A stretch of 64,000 nt of DNA. Origin: Candidatus Gastranaerophilales bacterium (GTDB taxonomy: Bacteria > Cyanobacteriota > Vampirovibrionia > Gastranaerophilales > Gastranaerophilaceae). Positions 8,856 to 16,160 of the stretch are shown one piece after another. The position numbers were made by a program, and so were the translations under genes. The DNA lies in the NCBI GenBank assembly GCA_944325705.1, contig CALVBB010000005.1:1-64000 (forward strand), given 5' to 3'. Position 1 is the stretch's first letter; each line of letters opens with the position of its first letter. The notes beneath the pieces are model-generated. The model was given only the letters and a program-made list of their open reading frames with translations. It ran no database searches and had not been told where the DNA came from.

Positions 8856-9305
8856 ATGTTCAAAAAATCAATTGCCGCCGCACTTTTAATTTCAATTGCC
8901 TTCTTGAGTTTTGCAGTTATACCTGTATGCGCGGAGGAAGAAGAAATTATTCTGGAACCGCCGGCAGAAGTCGAACCGGAAAAAGAGGTTATTGAATCTC
9001 CTGCAATAGCACCAAAGTGGGAAGAATTTTGCGAAACAGGCTATGAAAAGGTTGAGGCAACAGAAAGAAGCGATGTTTTCGATATTTTTAGTTTTGTAAA
9101 AAGCGAGCGCGCCAAGAAAAATTACTGGGCTCAAAGACGTGAAAGTTTTAATAAATATCTAAACTACTGCAATACAATTACAGATGAAACAGATAAAGGC
9201 GTCTGCTATACAGAGCTCAGAAAAATTGAAACAGATAAAAATGATGAATACAAACATCAGCGTAAAGAGCTTCTTTATCAGCATAATATAAGAATCGACA
9301 AATAA
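8856..9305 (+). CDS. Unknown secreted protein, 149 aa
   Basis: No recognised family. Seen: a clear Sec signal peptide (KK, then a hydrophobic core to about residue 22, with a VCA-E cleavage site near residues 25-26), a short acidic Glu/Pro-rich linker (residues 27-50), and a charged helical body with three cysteines (in FCETGYEK, YCNTI and VCYTEL). RBS AAAAGGAG. It follows the acyl-CoA ligase by 12 bases, so one operon is likely, and a strong stem-loop (9310-9348) lies after the stop. Predicted periplasmic or surface-exposed. Confidence 0.75.
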   Translation: MFKKSIAAALLISIAFLSFAVIPVCAEEEEIILEPPAEVEPEKEVIESPAIAPKWEEFCETGYEKVEATERSDVFDIFSFVKSERAKKNYWAQRRESFNKYLNYCNTITDETDKGVCYTELRKIETDKNDEYKHQRKELLYQHNIRIDK

Positions 9306-9309
9306 CTTT

Positions 9310-9348
9310 ACAAACACCTGTCAAAAAATATTTTTTACAGGTGTTTGT
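9310..9348 (+). terminator. Stem-loop after the ligase operon
   Basis: ACAAACACCTGT pairs with ACAGGTGTTTGT around a loop of A and T runs. There is no long T-tract after it, so it may act as a 3' stabilising hairpin or a weak terminator. Confidence 0.5.
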
Positions 9349-9390
9349 GCTAACATCATCATATAGAAATTTAATAAAAAAGGAGAAAAA

Positions 9391-9618
9391 ATGATAAAAG
9401 TTACCCCGTTCACAAACACCAAGTTTACTATTCCAGCAAATCAGGACGTTCCGTATCTTTATAACCACCTGACAAAACTTGTAAAAAAAGAACAGACAGG
9501 CGGCGTTTTTCATGCTGACCGTGTTGAGATTTCTGCTTCATTAAAAACTCAGGAAGAAAATATCATAAACAAATTGACAGAACTCGGCGCAAAGTTCAAA
9601 ATGGAAAATAAGTTTTAA
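9391..9618 (+). CDS. Unknown small protein, 75 aa
   Basis: Not recognised. The ATG has a good RBS (AAAAAGGAG). The protein is basic, without signal or membrane segment. It has an N-terminal beta-like part (VTPFTNTKFTIPAN) and a C-terminal helix (EEENIINKLTELGAKFKMENKF type). Codon use resembles that of neighbours and the stop is followed by a separate promoter (9646). A homologue search would be needed to assign it. Confidence 0.6.
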   Translation: MIKVTPFTNTKFTIPANQDVPYLYNHLTKLVKKEQTGGVFHADRVEISASLKTQEENIINKLTELGAKFKMENKF

Positions 9619-9645
9619 AGTTTGTTGAAAAATTAATTTAACAGA

Positions 9646-9674
9646 TTGTTTTATCCTCCTTTTTATGTTAAAAT
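9646..9674 (+). promoter_or_regulatory. Promoter of cassette B, with an RBS-pairing inverted repeat
   Basis: TTGTTT, 17-base spacer, TAAAAT. In addition, 9652-9664 (TATCCTCCTTTTT) is a perfect 13-base complement of 9681-9693 (AAAAAGGAGGATA), which contains the Shine-Dalgarno of the ATG at 9699. A transcript starting upstream of 9652 would hide its RBS; one starting from this promoter (about 9681) would not. Confidence 0.55.
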
Positions 9675-9698
9675 AAATAAAAAAAGGAGGATAAATTT

Positions 9699-10876
9699 AT
9701 GCAAAACACAGCTATAGCTTCAAAACTCAGAGGGGGGGGGGGGGCTCGGCTTCCTGTAAATCCGCTCAGGACAAGGGCTTCTGGCGGACATTTTTAGAAA
9801 ATATTAAGCGCGGAGATTTTTTTAAATCTTTTTCCATTGCGGGCGCTAATGACAAAGAGATTCTGAACAGTTGCAGCTATTGTGAGCCGCAACAATTTAC
9901 GTTTCAGAATGATATATCAAAAGATGAAGGCAAAGACCTCCCTTGTAAGGGAGGCGGCACGATTGTGCCGGAGGGTGTTGAAGAAAACCCCTCACCCGAA
10001 TTACTAAATTCACTTCGTTCATTAAGTAATTCTACCCTCTCACCTGCACTGTGTTCCGGAAGCAGGCTCACAAGGCGCATTCTTCACCTGTTCGCTTTGC
10101 TCCGCAAGGGGCGAGGGATAGTAAAGACTTCACGCTTCACACGCCGAAAAGCCGCCTTTACATTGGCAGAGGTGCTTATCACACTCGGTATTATCGGGGT
10201 GGTTGCTGCGATGACACTGCCAACCCTTGTCGGCAACTACAAGAATAAAGAACTTTCAACGCGGGCTAAAAAGACCTACTCGCTTATAAGTCAGGCGCTT
10301 CAAAAATATCAGTCAGACAACGGAACAGTCGGCGATATAACAGGTCTGTTTGACACATCTAAAAACTCTGCAGACGTCACAACCGCCTTTTCAAAATATT
10401 TTAAAGCAACAAGAGTCTGTACCTCTAAAACACAGAAAGGCTGTGACAAATTCTATTATGAAGTTACGTATGCGTCACCGCTGTACAATGCAGAAGGTTC
10501 AGCAACAGGTTCAAGCATGTATACCCCAAAATTTCTCCTTCCGGATGGAGCATTGATAGGAATTAAGATGCAAAGTTCATGTATACATCCAACAACATCA
10601 ACAGTGTATAATCCTGACGGAACTCCACAAAAAGATGCTGACGGTAATGTAATAACAAACACCTATAACGAGAACAGCTGCGGCTCAATATATTTTGACA
10701 CAAACGGCCCGGCAAAACCAAACCAGTTCGGAGCAGATGCCTTTGAACTGCGTGTTAGAAACAACAGCAAATTATGGGGATGGGGCAAAACCGGCTGGGA
10801 CAGTCTGAATGAAATTCTCAGCGGCAAAGATCCGGTTTATTCAAAATATTCTAAAGGAGATAAGTTTAATTTTTAA
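9699..10876 (+). CDS. Poly-G-gated type IV prepilin-like protein, out of frame in this sequence
   Basis: The ATG at 9699 has an excellent RBS (AAAAAGGAGG). Eleven codons (MQNTAIASKLR) lead into 13 G (9732-9744). As sequenced, the frame ends 21 codons after the G run (stop at 9795-9797). With 14 or 11 G the frame runs without a stop into the prepilin reading frame (from 9965 on) to the stop at 10876. The prepilin part has AAFTLAEVLITLGIIGVV (pseudopilin N-methylation domain with the +5 Glu) at about 10150-10210, then a C-terminal disulphide-type domain with several Cys and a 'SIYFDTNGPAKPNQFGAD' region shared with the gene at 10908. The 130-residue stretch before the pilin helix consists of dispersed repeats and is far longer than a normal leader. 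Alternative reading: a decayed prepilin whose own start was lost to repeat insertion. Confidence 0.6.
9732..9744 (+). repeat. Poly-G tract, 13 G
   Basis: Homopolymer immediately after codon 11 of the 9699 ATG. Its length sets which frame is read downstream: 13 leads to a stop, while 14 or 11 opens the prepilin frame. Confidence 0.9.
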
Positions 10877-10877
10877 T

Positions 10878-10909
10878 AAAAAAGAGTTCCCGCGGGAACT
10901 CTTTTTTTT
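10878..10909. terminator. Bidirectional terminator between convergent prepilin genes
   Basis: Perfect palindrome AAGAGTTCCCG / CGGGAACTCTT flanked by A and T runs on both sides, lying exactly between the stops at 10876 and 10908. Confidence 0.9.
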
Positions 10910-11639
10910 ATCTTGGGCTGCCTACAGTGTATTTTGTGTACTGAAGTTCGTTTTTCCCTGCAAGAATATTCCTGAAGCTTGTACCGCCATAAGGAGCCCA
11001 GGTACCTGCTAAAACTTTATTTTGAGTTATCGCTACCTGATATGTATCAGCCCCGAACTGGTTCGGGTTTTTCGGCCCGTTAACATCTATATAAAGATAG
11101 GTACAAACAACAGATTTACCGGTTGTAGGAATTGTATTTCCGTCCTCATCAAGAATACAGCTGCCTGTAGAATCCTGCTTACAATCATTTGTTATTCTTT
11201 CGCATGCTGTCATCTGCTGGAGTGCAATAATTGCACCGTCATTTAGAATTATTTTAGGATGAGTCATATTTGAAGCTTTTGTTGTCGTGCCGGAACCGGA
11301 GTATTTCGTTGCATACTTCTGGGTGTAATAGTATTGAGAACAGCCTTTTTGTGATTTGTTTTCGCAGACCTTTGCCCCGTTAAAAAGCTTTGCGAACCTT
11401 TTGGCATTTTCCACAGAAGATTTTGTAACATCAAAGAAAACCGAATTGTCCCCTACAACACCGGCTTCTTTCTGCGCCAGAAGCACAGCATTTTGAATAT
11501 TTGAATATAACTTCCTTGTTTTGGTGCAGAGTTCTACCTCCTTATGCTTGTTTATCAGTGTCGGCATTGTCATTGCGGCAACAACACCGATGATTCCAAG
11601 TGTAATAAGAACTTCCGCCAGCGTGAATGCTTTCCTCAT
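10908..11639 (-). CDS. Type IV prepilin-like (pseudopilin) protein
   Basis: Predicted substrate of prepilin peptidase, inserted in the inner membrane and possibly assembled in a type IV pilus or pseudopilus. Seen: 243 residues, a very short leader (MRKA) directly before FTLAEVLITLGIIGVV with the conserved Glu5. The C-terminal globular domain has paired cysteines (VCENKSQKGC, CERITNDCK, SCILDE, VCTYLY) and a 'YLYIDVNGPKNPNQFGAD' block shared with the prepilin at 9965-10876 and, more loosely, with the one at 46159. RBS AAAGGAG at 11650; promoter at 11666-11694. Confidence 0.88.
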   Translation of the reverse strand: MRKAFTLAEVLITLGIIGVVAAMTMPTLINKHKEVELCTKTRKLYSNIQNAVLLAQKEAGVVGDNSVFFDVTKSSVENAKRFAKLFNGAKVCENKSQKGCSQYYYTQKYATKYSGSGTTTKASNMTHPKIILNDGAIIALQQMTACERITNDCKQDSTGSCILDEDGNTIPTTGKSVVCTYLYIDVNGPKNPNQFGADTYQVAITQNKVLAGTWAPYGGTSFRNILAGKNELQYTKYTVGSPR

Positions 11640-11665
11640 TATTGATTTGCTCCTTTCTTTATATT

Positions 11666-11694
11666 ATTATATCTTATAACTTATGCTTTTTCAA
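11666..11694 (-). promoter_or_regulatory. Promoter of the 10908-11639 prepilin gene
   Basis: Minus strand TTGAAA, 17-base spacer, TATAAT, with the RBS and ATG about 20-27 bases beyond. Near-consensus sigma70-type. Confidence 0.75.
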
Positions 11695-11716
11695 TCTATA
11701 AATTATTGTTTATTAT

Positions 11717-11839
11717 TTATATACACGCTAAAAAGCAGTCAATAAATATTGACTGCTTTTTAAACTTTAAAAACCTTTGTATGGAGCTTAAACTACTTGC
11801 CCCCCCCCCCGCTTTTCTTGATATTACTGCGTTTCCCAT
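11717..11839 (-). CDS. Orphan poly-G leader cassette (cassette C), 40-codon ORF
   Basis: Minus-strand ATG at 11839 with RBS AAAAAGGAG. Nine or ten codons (MGNAVISRKA) lead into 11 G (11800-11810), then 27 more codons to a stop at 11717-11719. The other two frames stop within five codons of the G run. A strong terminator hairpin (11730-11761) lies inside the last third of the ORF, so no longer gene is reachable. I read this as a cassette without cargo (lost gene or cargo-less copy), not as a functional protein gene; translation of a short leader peptide is possible. Confidence 0.5.
   Translation of the reverse strand: MGNAVISRKAGGGASSLSSIQRFLKFKKQSIFIDCFLACI
11730..11761. terminator. Terminator inside the cassette C ORF
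   Basis: AAAAAGCAGTCAAT pairs perfectly with ATTGACTGCTTTTT around a 4-base loop, with A and T runs on both sides. It separates cassette C from the prepilin gene at 11639. Confidence 0.85.
11800..11810 (-). repeat. Poly-G tract, 11 G (cassette C)
   Basis: Run of 11 C on the plus strand, 27-29 bases after the minus-strand ATG, the same spacing as at 34100 (28 bases). Confidence 0.9.
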
Positions 11840-11880
11840 TGTTTATTCTCCTTTTTATTATTCCGTTTCTCTTTTTTTAT

Positions 11881-11954
11881 ATTAAATAAAAAACTTTTCG
11901 AGGCGATTGCGGGAGCAGCGCGGGAGCGTGTCCGAAAAAAGTTTTTTATTTAAT
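11881..11954 (-). repeat. Hairpin repeat, copy 5, in the cassette C leader
   Basis: Perfect 18-base arms (11881-11898 and 11937-11954, ATTAAATAAAAAACTTTT type) enclose a loop that reads on the minus strand CACGCTCCCGCGCTGCTCC then CGCAATCGCCTCG. It lies between promoter 11991-12019 and the RBS at 11845-11852, the same order as in cassette A. Confidence 0.8.
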
Positions 11955-11990
11955 TTTAAATGTTCTAGAATATTTTCCGCTGCCTTTTTT

Positions 11991-12019
11991 ATTATAATCT
12001 ATTTTATCCAAATCTGCAA
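11991..12019 (-). promoter_or_regulatory. Promoter of cassette C
   Basis: Minus strand TTGCAG, 17-base spacer, TATAAT, followed by AAAAAAGGCAGCGGAAAATA. Both hexamers and the following stretch match the promoter at 186-214. Confidence 0.7.
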
Positions 12020-12057
12020 CCTTATAAAAAAATAACCATGCTTCTATAGTTATAAAA

Positions 12058-12585
12058 AATAAAGCAGCCCGTAAGCCGTGTTCTGTTTTAGATAATCATC
12101 TGTCTGGTATTGCGATTACTCACAATCTCAAGCGGTTACTTAGAAGTGGGCGGACGACCTTTAAACCTTCAATTCAACCTTGCATCCTATCGGGGTTTAC
12201 CTGGCCAATACCTCTCGATATTGCCGGTGAAGCTCTTAACTCACCGTTGCACCATCGCCTGTGACTTTCGTCCATTGGCAGTCTCACGTCTTTGCTTTTC
12301 CGCCGCCTGTACAATCCTATAACGGGATTGCTTTGTTCCTTCCGCATTCACTTCAGTCACAACGGTTGTATTGCAATGGTCAAGTCTGCTCGTCCTGCTC
12401 CGCAAACCGCACAGCACTTAACCTGCTGACGCATTCATTTCTGTGGCACTATCCACCGGCTCACGCCGTCCGGAGTTTCTCCGGCGATCTGTCCTTGGAT
12501 GCACGGACTTTCCTCACATTTTATCAGCTACAGCCTCCTTTCCGAAAGCTAAGACCTTATATGCGCGATTATCCGGCTGCTTTAT
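12058..12585 (-). ncRNA. rnpB: RNase P RNA, class A
   Basis: Catalytic RNA of tRNA 5' processing. Minus strand: the ends pair as AAAGCAGCC with GGGCTGCTTT (P1). Conserved core segments are visible in order: GAGGAAAGTCCGTGC (CR-I), a CACAGAAATGAATGC-like stretch, GGTGCAACGGTGAG, GGTAAACCCC (the region that pairs with tRNA CCA), AGATGATTATC and ACAGAACACGGCTTACGG (CR-V and end). Length of about 530 nt is at the long end for class A. A T-run follows at 12055. Open frames crossing this region on the plus strand are not genes. Confidence 0.95.
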
Positions 12586-12802
12586 TTAACTGCATATTAG
12601 CATAGAAAAATTTTTTTAGAAAGGGATTTATTGTAAGGCAAGTGCCAGACCTGTCAAACAAAGTCAGACACTTCACTCCTCACCATTCACTTTTTATTCT
12701 CTTTAAATTATTAAGTGATGTTACAACATTTGTAAAATATTTGTCTTTTTTTTGCGTCTAAAATAAAATATTAATGGGAAGTTTTGAGGGAACTATAAAA
12801 TT

Positions 12803-13300
12803 ATGTTGAAAGAAGCTTTAAAAGAGAAGACTTTATCTCCGCAGCAGGTCAGAGCTATATTAAATACTGACAACAAGGAAATCGTTGAACTTTGTAAACG
12901 TGCTTCTATTCTGCCGAGAAAAAATAGCAAAGGTCAAACCTACTTTTCTTATGATGAAGTAAAAAATCTGAGGAGAGTACAAGCTCAAAAAAGGAGTGTT
13001 ACTAATCCTATGGTTACGCAGGTACAAAAACAGCCTTCTGCTATGAGAAGCATTCTCGCTTCATTACAGCAAATGGAAAATACACTTAGCGATAAAATCG
13101 CAAAAGTTATTGATGAAAAACTTGAGGGGATGGATGAAGTTGTTGTTGAACTAATCAGATGCAAAACAGACAACGAAACCCTCAGACAAAAAATCGTAGA
13201 TTTGAATAAAGAAGTTTACCAGCTTAAAAATGACATTAACAGCTTCAAACCTATCGGACTTGGCTTATACAGAAAAAAAGAACGCCACGTTTGGGAATAG
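12803..13300 (+). CDS. MerR-like HTH / coiled-coil DNA-binding protein, 165 aa
   Basis: Probably a transcription or nucleoid-associated regulator, target unknown. Seen: residues 1-60 contain a short MerR-like helix-turn-helix (LSPQQVRAIL, then a wing-like GQTYFSYDEVKNLRRV), a linker, and a C-terminal coiled coil (about residues 80-150, heptad Leu/Ile with many charges). It lacks a ligand domain. It ends 86 bases before recA, possibly in the same transcript. The upstream region has TATTAATGGGAAG and a weak RBS (GAGGGAAC). A role in recA regulation is only a positional suggestion. Confidence 0.7.
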   Translation: MLKEALKEKTLSPQQVRAILNTDNKEIVELCKRASILPRKNSKGQTYFSYDEVKNLRRVQAQKRSVTNPMVTQVQKQPSAMRSILASLQQMENTLSDKIAKVIDEKLEGMDEVVVELIRCKTDNETLRQKIVDLNKEVYQLKNDINSFKPIGLGLYRKKERHVWE

Positions 13301-13386
13301 ACTAGACTTAACGGAAATGTTCTGCAATACAAATATCTGCCGGAACGGGTTTAGGCGGTAAACAAATAATATAAGGAATTTAGACA

Positions 13387-14409
13387 ATGGCGGTTAAAGA
13401 AAAAGAAACAGAAACGACATCAAACGCTGATGAAAGAAGTAAGGCGCTTAAGCTTGCAATAGAAAAAATAGAAAAAGATTTCGGTAAAGGTTCAATAATG
13501 AAGCTGGGTGACAAGGCTTCAGTTAATGTAGAGGCAATCCCGACCGGCGCACTGGCGCTTGACGTTGCACTCGGTATCGGAGGAGTTCCGCGCGGTCGTA
13601 TTATTGAAATCTACGGGCCTGAAAGTTCCGGTAAAACAACCCTTGCTCAGCATATTGTGGCTGAATGCCAGAAAAGAGGCGGTATCGCAGCTTTTGTTGA
13701 TGCAGAACATGCGCTTGATCCTGAATATGCAAGAAACCTCGGGGTTAAGGTTGATGATCTTCTTATTTCACAGCCTGATACAGGCGAACAGGCGCTCGAT
13801 ATTACAGAAGAACTTGTACGCTCCGGTGCTGTGGATGTTGTAGTTGTTGACTCTGTTGCAGCACTTGTTCCGAAAGCAGAAATTGAAGGCTCTATGGAAG
13901 ATCAGCAGATGGGACTTCAGGCTAGATTGATGAGCAAAGCGTTAAGAAAATTAACCGGCGTTATCGGAAAAACCAATACCACCGTAATCTTTATTAACCA
14001 GCTCCGTATGAAAATCGGCGTTATGTACGGAAATCCTGAAACAACCACCGGAGGTAACGCATTAAAATATTACGCATCAGTTCGTCTTGAAATTAAACGT
14101 ACTGATGGAGTAAAGGGTGATGGAGAGGACATCGGAAACCACGTCAGGGTAAGAGTTCTTAAGAACAAAGTTGCCCCGCCTTTCAGAACTGCAGAATTTG
14201 ATATTATTTTCGGAAAAGGTATCTGCAAAGTCGGCAACATTCTTGACGTTGCTGTTAATCTGGACATCGTGAAAAAAGCAGGCTCCTGGTTTAGTTACAA
14301 TGAAGAAAAACTCGGACAGGGAAGAGATAAGGCTAAAGAATTTCTCACCCAGAATCCTGACCTGCTGAACGAAATTGAAATTAAAGTAAGAGAAAAATTA
14401 GCCCAGTAA
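13387..14409 (+). CDS. recA: Recombinase A
   Basis: Strand-exchange protein for homologous recombination and SOS signalling. Seen: 340 residues, Walker A GPESSGKT at 77-84, the conserved [10 protein letters not shown], Walker B-like VVVVDSV, and loop L1/L2 regions ([33 protein letters not shown]). RBS AAGGAATTTAGACA. A terminator follows at 14435-14488. It is intact, with a slightly short C-terminal tail. Confidence 0.98.
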   Translation: MAVKEKETETTSNADERSKALKLAIEKIEKDFGKGSIMKLGDKASVNVEAIPTGALALDVALGIGGVPRGRIIEIYGPESSGKTTLAQHIVAECQKRGGIAAFVDAEHALDPEYARNLGVKVDDLLISQPDTGEQALDITEELVRSGAVDVVVVDSVAALVPKAEIEGSMEDQQMGLQARLMSKALRKLTGVIGKTNTTVIFINQLRMKIGVMYGNPETTTGGNALKYYASVRLEIKRTDGVKGDGEDIGNHVRVRVLKNKVAPPFRTAEFDIIFGKGICKVGNILDVAVNLDIVKKAGSWFSYNEEKLGQGRDKAKEFLTQNPDLLNEIEIKVREKLAQ

Positions 14410-14434
14410 AATAATTTGCATTAAGAATTGTAAA

Positions 14435-14488
14435 AGAATATGTTTTTCTTCTTAATAAAGTAGCAAGAAAAAACATGTTCTTTTTTTA
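14435..14488 (+). terminator. recA terminator
   Basis: AGAATATGTTTTTCTT pairs with AAGAAAAAACATGTTC across a short AT loop and is followed by seven T. It covers the 14475 upstream start of the next frame, which argues for the later start at 14523. Confidence 0.8.
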
Positions 14489-14522
14489 TCTAACCAGTAA
14501 ATCAGGAAATCGGAGGCAATTT

Positions 14523-15530
14523 ATGCGAATAAACTCAATAAACAGCAGCTACATGCCGGCAAAAAATTTTTCAGGCAGCAGACAAACTAAATCAAACAAC
14601 AATATTACAGCTCCCAATATTCAATTTGAAGGGCAAAACAATAACAACGATAAAAATGGAGATAAATCGCTGAGAAAAGCGGCAAAATACAGCGTCGGCG
14701 CACTTGCAGCATCAATGCTTCTGGGTGCGGGAATGAGCAGCTGCGACAAATTTGATGCCGAGCATACAACTATTATTCAAATACCTGTTGATACAGCATA
14801 CAAATATATCCCGATAGTTCTGAAGCCTGATACAATCAAAGAAATACAAACTGATACCCTCAAAGTTCCTGTCATAATTCCTGGCAAAGACAGCATCGTA
14901 TACAGAGACTCAATAATCCATGACACAATTGAAAAAATTGTTGAAAAACGTGACACAATCTGGATGAAACGTGAATACGATTCTCCTGTTGCCCCTATTA
15001 TTAAGAAATTCTATGATGTATTAAATATCAATCCGGGCAACGGACGTATTCCGGTTAAAATGGTTTGGACAGATGAAAAAGACGGCTCATTCAACAAGTC
15101 AGTATTCGACGGCAAAAGTTCATCTATTAACCAGATGACCTTTAACATAACTAAAACTCCGTTTGATGAAAATGCAGGCGGTGTTGTTCTCGGCAAAAAC
15201 GAACAGTACTACAGACTTAAGTTCTCTAAAGTTAATGACAACGCTCTTTCTCTCATATTTGAAAAACCGAGAATTGAAGGCAAACCGGAAGAGGGCAGAG
15301 ATGATCAGTGGCTGCCTGTTGAATACTACATTTACGACATTTATTCTGATCAGGTTAAACGATTTGAACTTAATAATGACAACTCAACCGAGGACAGAGG
15401 TGAATTCCTGCCGGGCGATATACCGTCATCAATTATCCTCCAGAACATATACGGAGATAAGTACAGATACTCATCACTCAGCGTTCAATCAACAGACTCG
15501 CCGAGTAAAACTGAGGACTATGAAGATTAA
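14523..15530 (+). CDS. Unknown protein with internal membrane/lipobox-like segment, 335 aa
   Basis: Family not recognised. The start at 14523 (ATG) is chosen because GGAGG lies 8 bases upstream; the longer frame begins inside the recA terminator. N-terminal 50 residues are polar with FSGSR and FEGQN motifs. A hydrophobic segment (SVGALAASMLLGAGMSSC) ends in a lipobox-like Ser-Ser-Cys, but it lies about 70 residues from the start. Then comes a low-complexity region with repeated DTI/DSI motifs (about residues 90-150) and a C-terminal beta-rich domain. It may be a membrane-anchored envelope protein. Terminator region 15550-15710 follows. Confidence 0.7.
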   Translation: MRINSINSSYMPAKNFSGSRQTKSNNNITAPNIQFEGQNNNNDKNGDKSLRKAAKYSVGALAASMLLGAGMSSCDKFDAEHTTIIQIPVDTAYKYIPIVLKPDTIKEIQTDTLKVPVIIPGKDSIVYRDSIIHDTIEKIVEKRDTIWMKREYDSPVAPIIKKFYDVLNINPGNGRIPVKMVWTDEKDGSFNKSVFDGKSSSINQMTFNITKTPFDENAGGVVLGKNEQYYRLKFSKVNDNALSLIFEKPRIEGKPEEGRDDQWLPVEYYIYDIYSDQVKRFELNNDNSTEDRGEFLPGDIPSSIILQNIYGDKYRYSSLSVQSTDSPSKTEDYED

Positions 15531-15549
15531 CCTCCAGATAAAAACACAA

Positions 15550-15710
15550 TAAAAAAAGCTCTCCCGATAACAGGGATTTGTTGACTTTTCATTTACAACC
15601 CCTCCTCGAAATCTAAGATTTCGATCCTCCAGCAAGGTGAGGAAAAACTCATAAAATTCCCAACAAAGAGAAAAGTTAACAATACCACATTACGGAGGGC
15701 TTTTTGTTGT
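15550..15710. other. Nested inverted-repeat structure splitting a terminator
   Basis: The outermost arms AAAAAAAGCTCTCC (15551-15564) and GGAGGGCTTTTTGT (15694-15707) look like the two halves of one terminator stem. About 130 bases separate them, and these carry their own inverted repeats: TTGTTGACTTTTC (15578-15590) against GAAAAGTTAACAA (15670-15682), and inside that CGAAATCTAAGATTTCG (15607-15623). This suggests insertion of a small palindromic element into a terminator loop. Confidence 0.6.
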
Positions 15711-15724
15711 GTTATAATAAAATC

Positions 15725-16129
15725 ATGAAAACATTAGCGCAATTTGTACAAAAAAAGAGAGATAACCTCGGGCTTTCACCGAAAGGATTGGCTGAAAAAT
15801 GCAACCTGCCGATTTCCGTCATCGAGGAAATCGAAGCAGGCAAAGAACTTTTTCTTGCCGTAACTGTCAGACAAAATCTGGCAAAGGGCTTAAAATGCCA
15901 TCCAGATGAAATAAAAAAGCTTGAAAAAGATTTTACAAATATTCTTGTGTCACAGGAGATAACCGACAGCTTGAAAGAACTTATTTTAAACGGAGCAGGC
16001 GGTTTAAAATGTCCTCAATGCGGAGCACCGTTAGTTACAAGAATTGCAAGAATGTATGATCTGGAGGACAACCTCATATTACATCCGAGAGCACACTGTT
16101 CAAAATGTTCATTCCAGATACACAGTTAA
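15725..16129 (+). CDS. XRE-type HTH protein with C-terminal zinc ribbon, 134 aa
   Basis: Likely transcriptional regulator. Seen: residues 1-60 form a Cro/C1-type HTH (FVQKKRDNLGLSPKGLAEKC…VIEEIEAGK), and residues 95-134 hold CPQCGAP and CSKC pairs that look like a zinc ribbon. Start at 15725 is chosen because the alternative start, 21 bases upstream, lies in the promoter. TATAAT at 15713-15718 places the expected transcription start at about the ATG and there is no RBS, so the mRNA may be leaderless (inference). Confidence 0.75.
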   Translation: MKTLAQFVQKKRDNLGLSPKGLAEKCNLPISVIEEIEAGKELFLAVTVRQNLAKGLKCHPDEIKKLEKDFTNILVSQEITDSLKELILNGAGGLKCPQCGAPLVTRIARMYDLEDNLILHPRAHCSKCSFQIHS

Positions 16130-16160
16130 TGTTGATGATTGCAGGAACCTTTACTGTTTT

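Noticed and set aside
12110-12605. Two plus-strand open frames of 70 and 114 codons
   Set aside because: They lie antisense to the RNase P RNA gene, whose conserved segments are clear; no RBS.
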